Assembly: GCA_900554945.1 (NCBI GenBank)
Contig: USJN01000125.1
Coordinates: 1-5,398, forward strand
From: an uncultured Coriobacteriaceae bacterium
Lineage (GTDB): Bacteria; Actinomycetota; Coriobacteriia; Coriobacteriales; Eggerthellaceae
Direction of reading: 5' to 3'
Length of the DNA: 5,398 bases
Of this stretch, positions 1-5,398 are shown in pieces; position 1 is the stretch's first letter, and the number at the start of each line of letters is the position of its first letter. The notes beneath the pieces were generated by a model. That model was given only the letters and a program-made list of their open reading frames with translations. It was not told where the DNA came from and did not search any database. The position numbers were made by a program, and so were the translations under genes.

Positions 1-986
1 TCATCATCGCTTCGTTCGCGAGCCATATCCACCGCATGCAGCAGATCTGCGACGCTGCGCGCGCGAACGGCCGCAAGGTCGTCGTCACGGGTCGCTCGAT
101 GGTGCAGAACACCGATATCGCCCGCAAACTGGGATACCTCAACATCCCCGATGAGGACCTCATCGACGCTTACGAGTTGAAGGGCATCCCGCCTGAGAAA
201 GTCGTCATCATGTGCACGGGCAGCCAGGGCGAGCCGCTCTCGGCCCTCGCGCGCATCGCGAACGGCGAGCACAAGACGATCGACATCGAGGAAGGCGACA
301 CCGTCATCATCTCGGCGACGCCTGTCCCCGGCAACGAGAAGGCCGTCACGCGCGTCATCAACTCGCTCGCGAAGATCGGCGCGGACGTGTACGACAAAAG
401 CCGTGCGCGCGTCCATGTTTCGGGACACGCAGGGGCCGAGGAGCTCAAAATCGTCCTCTCGATCGTGCAGCCGAAATCCTTTATGCCCGTCCACGGAGAG
501 TCGACGCACCTTCGCGCCCACGCTCGCCTTGCGGAAGCAACCGGCGTACCTAAGGACAACATCTTTTTGTGCGAGAACGGCGAATCGCTCGAGCTCACTC
601 CCCGCGGCGTCCATCGTGGTGAGGTTGTCCAGAGCGGCATCGTCTACGTTGACGGACTTTCGGTCGGCGACACCTCGCAAGACGTCCTCGATGAGCGCTG
701 CGCACTCGGCGAGCAGGGCTTTGCTTGCATTGCGGCTGCCGTCTCGCTTTCGCGCCACGAGGTGCAGGGCGAGGTCCAGGTGGAGATGCGCGGCATCACC
801 GGCGGAGACGACGCCTACCTCGCGCGCGACGCAGAAGCTGCCGTGAAAAGCGCGCTTCGCAAGGCGCTTGGCAAGAACGCCACGCTCAAGGAGGCCAAGA
901 AGGCCTCGCGCGACGCGCTTTTGTCCCTGCTGTGGGAGCGCACCAAGCAGCGCCCCATGGTTATCGCCAACCTGCTTGAGATCTAA
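1..986 (+). CDS. rnj: Ribonuclease J, C-terminal part (5' end outside window)
   Basis: RNase J is a cytoplasmic metallo-beta-lactamase/beta-CASP ribonuclease with 5'-to-3' exonuclease and endonuclease activity in mRNA decay and rRNA maturation. The frame is open from the window edge (first full codon at 3), so the ATG at 36 is internal: the codons before it read IIASFASHIHR, a typical beta-CASP stretch of this family. Counting from that Met, visible motifs are GSQGEP (62-67), the HVSGHA loop (127-132; bases 414-431) and PVHGE (151-155; bases 486-500). The last two belong to the closing part of the catalytic domain, and the PVHGE histidine is a metal-site residue in the family. The VDGLSVGD segment (about 205-212) begins the C-terminal dimerisation domain, and the protein ends in the family-typical RTKQRPM plus a short hydrophobic tail. 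Roughly 230-240 N-terminal residues, including the HxHxDH metal motif, are missing only because of the window boundary. Family assignment is very secure; J1 versus J2 subtype cannot be told. Confidence 0.96.
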   Translation, partial: IIASFASHIHRMQQICDAARANGRKVVVTGRSMVQNTDIARKLGYLNIPDEDLIDAYELKGIPPEKVVIMCTGSQGEPLSALARIANGEHKTIDIEEGDTVIISATPVPGNEKAVTRVINSLAKIGADVYDKSRARVHVSGHAGAEELKIVLSIVQPKSFMPVHGESTHLRAHARLAEATGVPKDNIFLCENGESLELTPRGVHRGEVVQSGIVYVDGLSVGDTSQDVLDERCALGEQGFACIAAAVSLSRHEVQGEVQVEMRGITGGDDAYLARDAEAAVKSALRKALGKNATLKEAKKASRDALLSLLWERTKQRPMVIANLLEI

Positions 987-998
987 ACGACCCAACAC

Positions 999-1025
999 GC
1001 CCCTGCGCCCCAGCGACGCGGGGGC
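999..1025 (+). terminator. GC-rich hairpin after rnj, possible terminator without T-tract
   Basis: GCCCCTGCG (999-1007) pairs with CGCGGGGGC (1017-1025), giving a 9-bp stem with one G-U wobble and a 9-base loop. It begins 12 bases after the rnj TAA. The bases after the stem (CTGCTTCGC) contain no run of T, so it is not a classic intrinsic terminator. It could act as a U-tract-less terminator of the kind proposed in high-GC bacteria, as a 3' stabiliser, or as an attenuating stem ahead of ftsK. The stem is seen directly; its function is inferred. Confidence 0.4.
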
Positions 1026-1060
1026 CTGCTTCGCAAACACGCAGCATCAACGAACCAGTT

Positions 1061-1065
1061 AGGAG
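1061..1065 (+). promoter_or_regulatory. Ribosome binding site of ftsK
   Basis: AGGAG lies 5 bases before the GTG at 1071. It fixes that GTG as the start of ftsK; there is no competing Shine-Dalgarno/start pair nearby in the same frame. I could not find a convincing -35/-10 pair in the 84-base gap upstream. Confidence 0.75.
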
Positions 1066-1070
1066 CAACA

Positions 1071-3677
1071 GTGGCTCGGAAGCCATCTTCGTCGTCGAGG
1101 AACACCGCCGCAAACCGTCGCTCGCAAGGTGCGGGGTCTGGGAAGCCGGGCACGCGCAAGGGGCGCAACCCCCGCGCCCAGAAGGCGGCTGACGCCGAGC
1201 GCGATTCCCGCAAGCTCATCGACGAGTACGCGAAACGCGATATCGTGGGCATCGCCTTCACGGTCGCGGCGGTCGTGCTCTTCATCGCAGCCGTCATGCG
1301 CTCCGACGCGATCGTGACCTCCTTCATTTCGAGCGCGCTTCATCTCACGCTCGGAATCGGTGCCTATATCCTGCCACTGTTCCTGCTCGCTATCGGAATA
1401 ACCTTTCTCATCCGCTTCGAAGCAGAACGCGTGCCGACCCGCGTCGCAGTGGGTCTTGCGCTCGTTTTCGTCGCTCTGCTCGCAGTGTTCGCACTCGCGA
1501 CGCCGTTGCCTGAGGGGGCCGACCCTGCGAGAATCCTGTTCAACGAGCATGAGCTGACCGTTCGGGGCGGCTATATCGGAGCGGGCATCGCCTGGCTCGG
1601 CATCACATTATTCGGGCAGGTCATCTCAATGGTTATCGTTGTCGGCGTCGCTGTTGCCGGCGTGTGCATCATCGGTTTCTCCATCTCCAAGCTTATCGAG
1701 AAAATCAGGGAAAGCCGCGCCGAGCGCCGAGCGGAGGAGGGTACGGGCGCGTCGTTCCCCTTCGTGAGGATTCGCCGCAACTCAAAGGGAATCGATACGG
1801 CAGATGAGGAAGCTCCCGAGGTCGACGGCAGTGCCGAGACGCGGGTCATCGCCGCGCATCCCCTGGCAACCCCCGAATCCATCGCACAGGGAACGTCATC
1901 CTCCGCGAAAACCCGAACCCTCGGCCGCGCAGAGCGCAAGGCGGCTCGCCTCGCCGAGCTCGAGGAGCAACAGGCGAGCACTTCCGATGGGGGAGAGGCT
2001 CAACCTGCCTCGATGCCGACCCGCAGGATCGAGCCCATCGAGGGCACGTCCTCGTCGCTCACGCGAAAGCTCGGCAAAAAGGCTGACTCCGACGCAGCGG
2101 CACCGCAAGAAGAAGCGCCCAAGCCCAAGAAGGCTAAGCGTGCGAAGCTGCCCGCAAGTGCCCCGACGCCGCTCGAAGGGTTCACGCTGCCCTCGATGGA
2201 CCTGCTTTCCTATTCCAACGACCCCGAGAAGGACCGTGCGTCCGAAATCGAGCTCCAAGATACGGCTGCCCACCTGCAGGAAACGCTCGCCGACTTCCAT
2301 ATCATGGCCGACGTCGTCGGGTGGGTCGCAGGCCCCACGGTAACACTCTTCAAAGTAGACCTTCCTGCAGGCGTGCGCGTGAGCCGCGTCACGGCACTCT
2401 CCGACGACATTGCGCTCGCGCTCGCCGCACCAGGTGTTCGTATCTTCGCGCCTATCCCCGGGACGAACTACGTTGGCATCGAGGTGCCTAACCGTACCCG
2501 CCAGACCGTCTTTCTAGGCGACGTCCTCAAAGACGCCGACGGCGGCCCGCTGCTCATGGCCATCGGCAAAGACGTCGAGGGCACGTCGATCATCACCGAT
2601 CTTGCGAAGATGCCCCACCTGCTCATCGGCGGCACGACCGGCTCCGGTAAATCAGTGTCCATCAACGCCATGATCATGTCGATTCTCATGCGCGCGACGC
2701 CCGCCGAGGTCCGCTTCATCATGATCGACCCGAAGCGCGTCGAGTTCACGCCCTACAACGGCATTCCTCATCTCTACGTCCCAGTCGTGACCGAGGCGAA
2801 GGAGGCAGCGAGCGCGCTCGCCTGGGGCGTTGCCGAGATGGAACGCCGCCTGAAGGTGTTCTCGAAGGTCGGCGCCAGAAACATCGGCCAATACAACGCG
2901 AAGGTGCATGCGGCTCTTGAGAGCGCGGAGGCGACCGAGGAACCCGTTCCCGAGGAGCTTGCAACGCAGCTCCCCTATATCGTGATTATCATTGACGAGC
3001 TTGCCGACCTTATGATGAACGTCGGCAAGGAAGTCGAGTTCTCTATCAGCCGCATCGCGCAACTTGCCCGTGCTGCGGGCATTCATCTCATCGTGGCGAC
3101 GCAGCGCCCTTCCACCAACGTGGTGACCGGTCTCATCAATGCGAACATCACGAATCGCATCGCGTTCAACGTGGCGTCCGGCATTGACTCGCGCGTCGTT
3201 TTGGACACCCCAGGCGCTGAGAATCTCATCGGTTTGGGTGACATGCTCTTCAGCAAGCCCGAGTACGCGAAACCGCAGCGTATCCAGGGGTGCTATGTCT
3301 CCGAGGACGAGATCAACGCTGTGGTCGACGCGCTGAAGGAACAGGGACAGCCCGAGTACCACTCCGAGATTTTGAAGACCAACATCGTGACGAACCTCTC
3401 GCAGTCGCCCGACGGTTCAGGCGGCACGGTGGAGGAGGACGACCCGCTTATCTGGGAAGCGGCCGACATCGTCGTGTCATCGGGTCTCGGATCGACCTCG
3501 AACATTCAAAGGCGCTTGAAGGTGGGGTATTCGCGAGCAGGTCGTATAATGGACATGCTTGAGGAACATGGAGTTGTCGGCCCGCCCAACGGCAGCAAGC
3601 CGCGCGAGGTTCTCGTCGACGCCATGGAGCTCGAGACACTGAAAGTATTCGAAGCGAACGACGCCGCAAAGGAGTAG
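1071..3677 (+). CDS. ftsK: FtsK/SpoIIIE family DNA translocase
   Basis: This is an 868-residue, membrane-anchored hexameric ATPase that pumps chromosomal DNA through the closing division septum. The start is GTG with AGGAG 5 bases upstream. Residues 1-50 are a basic Ser/Arg/Lys-rich cytoplasmic leader. Hydrophobic spans lie near 57-76, 89-114, 124-144 and 167-203 (the last long enough for two passes), matching the FtsK_4TM anchor. Residues about 204-365 form a charged, low-complexity linker rich in Ala, Glu, Lys and Ser, shorter than that of E. coli FtsK. The alpha/beta motor follows: Walker A GTTGSGKS (521-528, Lys527), Walker B IIIDE (Asp642, Glu643), ATQRP (676-680), GIDSR (704-708) and GDMLF (723-727). 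Residues about 790-858 are the winged-helix gamma domain that reads polarity sequences on DNA, with QRRLKVGYSRAGRIMDMLE and GSKPREVLV. All domains are intact. The rodZ-like gene follows after 3 bases, so the two are probably co-transcribed. FtsK versus SpoIIIE naming cannot be settled from sequence; no sporulation gene is visible. Confidence 0.97.
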   Translation: MARKPSSSSRNTAANRRSQGAGSGKPGTRKGRNPRAQKAADAERDSRKLIDEYAKRDIVGIAFTVAAVVLFIAAVMRSDAIVTSFISSALHLTLGIGAYILPLFLLAIGITFLIRFEAERVPTRVAVGLALVFVALLAVFALATPLPEGADPARILFNEHELTVRGGYIGAGIAWLGITLFGQVISMVIVVGVAVAGVCIIGFSISKLIEKIRESRAERRAEEGTGASFPFVRIRRNSKGIDTADEEAPEVDGSAETRVIAAHPLATPESIAQGTSSSAKTRTLGRAERKAARLAELEEQQASTSDGGEAQPASMPTRRIEPIEGTSSSLTRKLGKKADSDAAAPQEEAPKPKKAKRAKLPASAPTPLEGFTLPSMDLLSYSNDPEKDRASEIELQDTAAHLQETLADFHIMADVVGWVAGPTVTLFKVDLPAGVRVSRVTALSDDIALALAAPGVRIFAPIPGTNYVGIEVPNRTRQTVFLGDVLKDADGGPLLMAIGKDVEGTSIITDLAKMPHLLIGGTTGSGKSVSINAMIMSILMRATPAEVRFIMIDPKRVEFTPYNGIPHLYVPVVTEAKEAASALAWGVAEMERRLKVFSKVGARNIGQYNAKVHAALESAEATEEPVPEELATQLPYIVIIIDELADLMMNVGKEVEFSISRIAQLARAAGIHLIVATQRPSTNVVTGLINANITNRIAFNVASGIDSRVVLDTPGAENLIGLGDMLFSKPEYAKPQRIQGCYVSEDEINAVVDALKEQGQPEYHSEILKTNIVTNLSQSPDGSGGTVEEDDPLIWEAADIVVSSGLGSTSNIQRRLKVGYSRAGRIMDMLEEHGVVGPPNGSKPREVLVDAMELETLKVFEANDAAKE
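3668..3674 (+). promoter_or_regulatory. Ribosome binding site of rodZ, inside the end of ftsK
   Basis: AAAGGAG lies in the last codons of ftsK, 6 bases before the GTG at 3681, and the ftsK TAG (3675-3677) falls within the spacer. This supports the GTG start and suggests that translation of the two genes is coupled. Confidence 0.75.
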
Positions 3678-3680
3678 AAG

Positions 3681-4694
3681 GTGGCTAGCAATACGACATT
3701 CGGCGCTGTACTCAGGGAAGCGCGCGAACGCCGGGGGATGGACGTCCAATCCATCGCACGGCAGATGCGCGTTCGCGCCGACATCATTCGCGCAATCGAG
3801 AACAACGACTTCACGCGCATGCCGCCTCGCGGGTACGCGAAGAACATGGTCGCCACCTACGCGCGCATCGTCGGCGTCAACCAGACGACCATCACGCGGA
3901 TGTACCTCGAGGCCGCAAACGCCTACGAGACGGGGAAGATGAAAAACGACTCGTCGCGCGTTCCGAACATGAGGTCACAGCGCTCGTCGCGCGGCTCGAA
4001 CTCACGGCAGGCCGACGATTCATCGCGAAGGTCATCGGGACGCCTCATGTTCGACGACAGGCACGACGCGCGTGGAACTGCTCGCAGCAACGACCATGTG
4101 CACACCTCGCGCAGGCCGCTCTCACCGGGAAGCCCTCAGTACACCAACCTCTACGCGGCACCGCAGAACGTGACGCAACAGCGCCCGAAGCTTCCGCTTC
4201 TCATCGGCATCGGCATCATCGCCGTGATTGTCATCATCATCTGCGTGTTCGTGTTCGGCGGCAAGGAGTCCCAACCCGCTCAGGAAACGCCGACCGTGCC
4301 CATCACGGGCTTGTCGGATACTTCGAACAAGCAGGCGCAAGGCGACACCGACAGTTCCTCGGACGCAGACTCCCAAACCCAGCAGTCTTTCGTCGCGCCG
4401 ACAAAGGCCACCTTCACCTACAAGGTCGCGTCGGGTTCGAGCGTCTATATCGAGATCTACGAAAACGGATCAAGCTCGGCATCCGTTGCTGAGACGGTTA
4501 CAGGCCCGGCCGAGAAGTCCTTCGACGTCACGACCAAGCTGCGCTTCATCTCCGACGCTTCGAGCGCCGTTGAGGTCACCGTCGACGGGGAGAAAGTCGA
4601 CTTGACCGAGAACAGCAACGGCATGTACGACTACACCGTCGACTTCTCGCAGATTCTTGCGAAATGGCAGCAGGATCACGGCCAGTCGTCCTAG
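3681..4694 (+). CDS. rodZ: RodZ-like HTH/DUF4115 membrane protein
   Basis: This 337-residue protein has the RodZ layout. RodZ couples MreB filaments in the cytoplasm to the wall-building machinery outside. Residues about 7-70 are an HTH_25 (Xre-like) domain, with LREARERRGMDVQSIA, the helix VRADIIRAIE, and the family-typical ENNDFTRMPPRGYAKNMVATYA. Residues about 88-170 are a cytoplasmic linker very rich in Arg and Ser. A single span, LPLLIGIGIIAVIVIIICVF (171-190, extending to about 193), is followed by an acidic Ser/Thr/Gln-rich outer spacer (195-238). Next comes a beta-rich DUF4115-like domain (about 239-328) containing AVEVTVDGEKVDL. The basic inner and acidic outer sides fit an N-in, C-out topology. 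The start is GTG, with AAAGGAG 6 bases upstream. The oddity is the C-terminus: the frame ends in GQSS at a TAG (4692-4694) but stays open for 43 more Ser/Thr-rich codons to a TAA at 4824-4826. The gene may therefore have been shortened by one base change. No mreB lies in the window, so the MreB link is family knowledge only. Confidence 0.85.
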   Translation: MASNTTFGAVLREARERRGMDVQSIARQMRVRADIIRAIENNDFTRMPPRGYAKNMVATYARIVGVNQTTITRMYLEAANAYETGKMKNDSSRVPNMRSQRSSRGSNSRQADDSSRRSSGRLMFDDRHDARGTARSNDHVHTSRRPLSPGSPQYTNLYAAPQNVTQQRPKLPLLIGIGIIAVIVIIICVFVFGGKESQPAQETPTVPITGLSDTSNKQAQGDTDSSSDADSQTQQSFVAPTKATFTYKVASGSSVYIEIYENGSSSASVAETVTGPAEKSFDVTTKLRFISDASSAVEVTVDGEKVDLTENSNGMYDYTVDFSQILAKWQQDHGQSS

Positions 4695-4826
4695 TCGTCG
4701 AGCGCAACCTCAAGCGATTCTGCGAAATCGACTTCGACGTCGTCGTCCAGCAGCACGAAAAGCACCACCTCTTCTTCGTCGAGCAACGCAACCTCGACGA
4801 AGAGCACGACCCGCACATCCGAATAA
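4695..4826 (+). other. Ser/Thr-rich continuation of rodZ frame after in-frame TAG
   Basis: Read in the rodZ frame, this stretch gives 43 sense codons and then TAA (4824-4826). By my count 22 are Ser and 11 are Thr; the rest are a few Ala, Lys, Asn, Asp, Arg and Glu. Serine is written with TCG, AGC, TCC, TCT and TCA mixed, which argues for selection on the protein rather than a simple DNA repeat. The TAG upstream differs from the neighbouring TCG serine codons by one base. The end of the tail sits 14 bases before the yajQ ATG, in keeping with the 3- and 12-base gaps elsewhere in the operon. It is most likely the former (or, if TAG is read through or is a sequence error, the present) extracytoplasmic C-terminal tail of RodZ. 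An uninterrupted product would be 381 residues, counting the TAG position as one. Confidence 0.7.
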
Positions 4827-4828
4827 GC

Positions 4829-4835
4829 AAGGAGG
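4829..4835 (+). promoter_or_regulatory. Ribosome binding site of yajQ
   Basis: AAGGAGG, a full-length Shine-Dalgarno match, lies 5 bases before the ATG at 4841. It settles the start there, against an upstream in-frame ATG at 4664 that would lie inside rodZ. Confidence 0.85.
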
Positions 4836-4840
4836 CCCAC

Positions 4841-5338
4841 ATGGCAAAGGAATCGAGCTTCGATATTGTTTCGACCGTTGACATCCAGGAAGTTGACAAT
4901 GCTTTCCAACAGGCTAAACGCGAGATTTTGCAGCGCTACGATCTGAAGGACTCGGGCGCTGAGATTACACTCGACAAACAGAACAAGACCCTTGGCATCC
5001 ACGCACCAGCAGACTTCGTCGCCCGCCAGGTGAAAGACGTGATCGGCAGCAAGCTCGTGAAGCGCGGGATCGAACTTACCGCTGTGAAGTGGGGCGAGCC
5101 GCAAGCCGCAACTGGGCAGAGCGTGCGTCTTTCCGCCACGATCGTCGACGGCATCGACAAGGAAACGGCAAGCAAGATCAGCAAGGACATCCGCAACCTC
5201 AAGCTGAAGTGCAAGGCGACCATCGAAGGCGACAAGCTCCGCGTCTCCTCGGCTTCCCGCGACACGCTTCAGGAGGTCATCGCCTTCCTGGAGGGCCAAG
5301 ACTACGGCCAACCGCTTCAGTACACGAACTATCGCTAG
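4841..5338 (+). CDS. yajQ: YajQ family nucleotide/RNA-binding protein
   Basis: This is a 165-residue cytoplasmic protein of the YajQ (UPF0234/DUF520) family, whose usual length is about 160-165. Family members fold as two ferredoxin-like domains. They have been linked to nucleotide or RNA binding and, in Xanthomonas, to cyclic di-GMP sensing; the general function is not settled. Visible family signatures are SFDIVS near the N-terminus (6-11), QRYDLK (31-36), the acidic/Lys stretch LDKQNKTLGI (44-53), KRGIE (74-78), DGID (103-106), LKLKCKATIEGDKLRVSS (120-137), SRDTLQEVIAFL (139-150), and the closing GQPLQYTNYR (156-165). The start at 4841 is chosen because AAGGAGG lies 5 bases before it and because homology begins at once. 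A longer in-frame version from 4664 would overlap rodZ and add 59 residues unlike the family. It follows rodZ (146 bases after its TAG, 14 after the in-frame TAA) and precedes the next gene by 12 bases, so it is probably part of the same operon. Confidence 0.94.
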   Translation: MAKESSFDIVSTVDIQEVDNAFQQAKREILQRYDLKDSGAEITLDKQNKTLGIHAPADFVARQVKDVIGSKLVKRGIELTAVKWGEPQAATGQSVRLSATIVDGIDKETASKISKDIRNLKLKCKATIEGDKLRVSSASRDTLQEVIAFLEGQDYGQPLQYTNYR

Positions 5339-5350
5339 GAATTCTTGTTC

Positions 5351-5398
5351 ATGACAGTGGAAGTTACCCAAGGCGGCGGGCGCTCCGTCGCCTTCATC
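5351..5398 (+). CDS. rimO: Probable RimO start (ribosomal protein S12 methylthiotransferase), partial
   Basis: Only 16 codons are present, reading MTVEVTQGGGRSVAFI, open to the window end. A short leader followed by VAFI is how many RimO proteins begin, just ahead of the conserved TLGCAKN motif, which would fall immediately outside the window. RimO is a radical-SAM iron-sulphur enzyme that methylthiolates an aspartate of ribosomal protein S12. A weak Shine-Dalgarno, AGGAA (5337-5341), overlaps the yajQ TAG and lies 9 bases before the ATG; a GTG at 5357 is an alternative start. Another MiaB-like methylthiotransferase or an unrelated gene cannot be excluded from so little sequence. A coding start is well supported, the name much less. 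Confidence 0.5.
   Translation, partial: MTVEVTQGGGRSVAFI

Noticed and set aside
987..1070. Possible promoter for ftsK in the rnj-ftsK gap.
   Set aside because: I found no convincing -35/-10 pair; only the hairpin and the Shine-Dalgarno are supportable.
1680..2165. Low-complexity FtsK linker as a possible insertion or fusion.
   Set aside because: Charged, variable linkers between the membrane anchor and the motor are normal for FtsK proteins.
2652..3362. Minus-strand open frame of 236 codons opposite the FtsK motor domain.
   Set aside because: It lies entirely antisense to highly conserved ftsK coding sequence and has an implausible His/Arg/Asp-rich composition.
4664..4840. Longer YajQ starting at an ATG at 4664, giving a 224-residue protein.
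   Set aside because: The extension overlaps rodZ, lacks YajQ homology and is the out-of-frame reading of the Ser/Thr tail; AAGGAGG directly precedes the ATG at 4841.
4695..4840. Small RNA or regulatory leader between rodZ and yajQ.
   Set aside because: The stretch is better explained as Ser/Thr codons in the rodZ frame plus the yajQ Shine-Dalgarno; I saw no strong stem or T-run.
4691..5371. Minus-strand open frame of 226 codons opposite the Ser/Thr tail and yajQ.
   Set aside because: It is antisense to a well-supported gene and is a common artefact of GC-rich codon usage; no family features or Shine-Dalgarno support it.

Overview
The window is GC-rich, densely coded and entirely plus-strand, with GTG starts on two genes and clear Shine-Dalgarno sites. 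The gene set is RNase J, an FtsK/SpoIIIE translocase with a multi-pass N-terminus, a RodZ-like membrane protein, YajQ and a probable RimO. Together with the GC-rich codon use, this suggests a high-GC Gram-positive bacterium. A coriobacterial actinomycete (Eggerthella/Slackia-type) is my best guess, but this is inference from style and gene order, not from a marker gene.

Layout: (1) 1-986, the 3' part of an RNase J gene whose 5' end lies outside the window. (2) 987-1070, a short spacer with a strong GC hairpin (999-1025) lacking a T-tract. (3) 1071-3677, a complete FtsK/SpoIIIE DNA translocase. (4) 3681-4694, a complete RodZ-like protein (cytoplasmic HTH, one membrane span, DUF4115-like outer domain), starting 3 bases after ftsK stops. 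(5) 4695-4826, which looks like an intergenic spacer but is the rodZ frame continuing past an in-frame TAG for 43 codons of almost pure Ser/Thr, to a TAA. (6) 4841-5338, yajQ. (7) 5351-end, the first 16 codons of a probable rimO.

The ftsK-rodZ-yajQ-rimO stretch looks like one operon. FtsK moves chromosome ends through the division septum and RodZ links the MreB cytoskeleton to wall synthesis. YajQ is a small nucleotide/RNA-binding protein, and RimO would modify ribosomal protein S12. RNase J, ftsK/spoIIIE and a rodZ-like gene also occur near pgsA-cinA-recA in many Gram-positives, so most of the window is ordinary core genome.

The point of real interest is the end of rodZ. A single TAG separates the annotated protein from an intact Ser/Thr-rich tail, whose own stop sits 14 bases before yajQ, the normal spacing for this operon. 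I see no mobile element, CRISPR array, tRNA or rRNA, and no evidence for a wholly new system.
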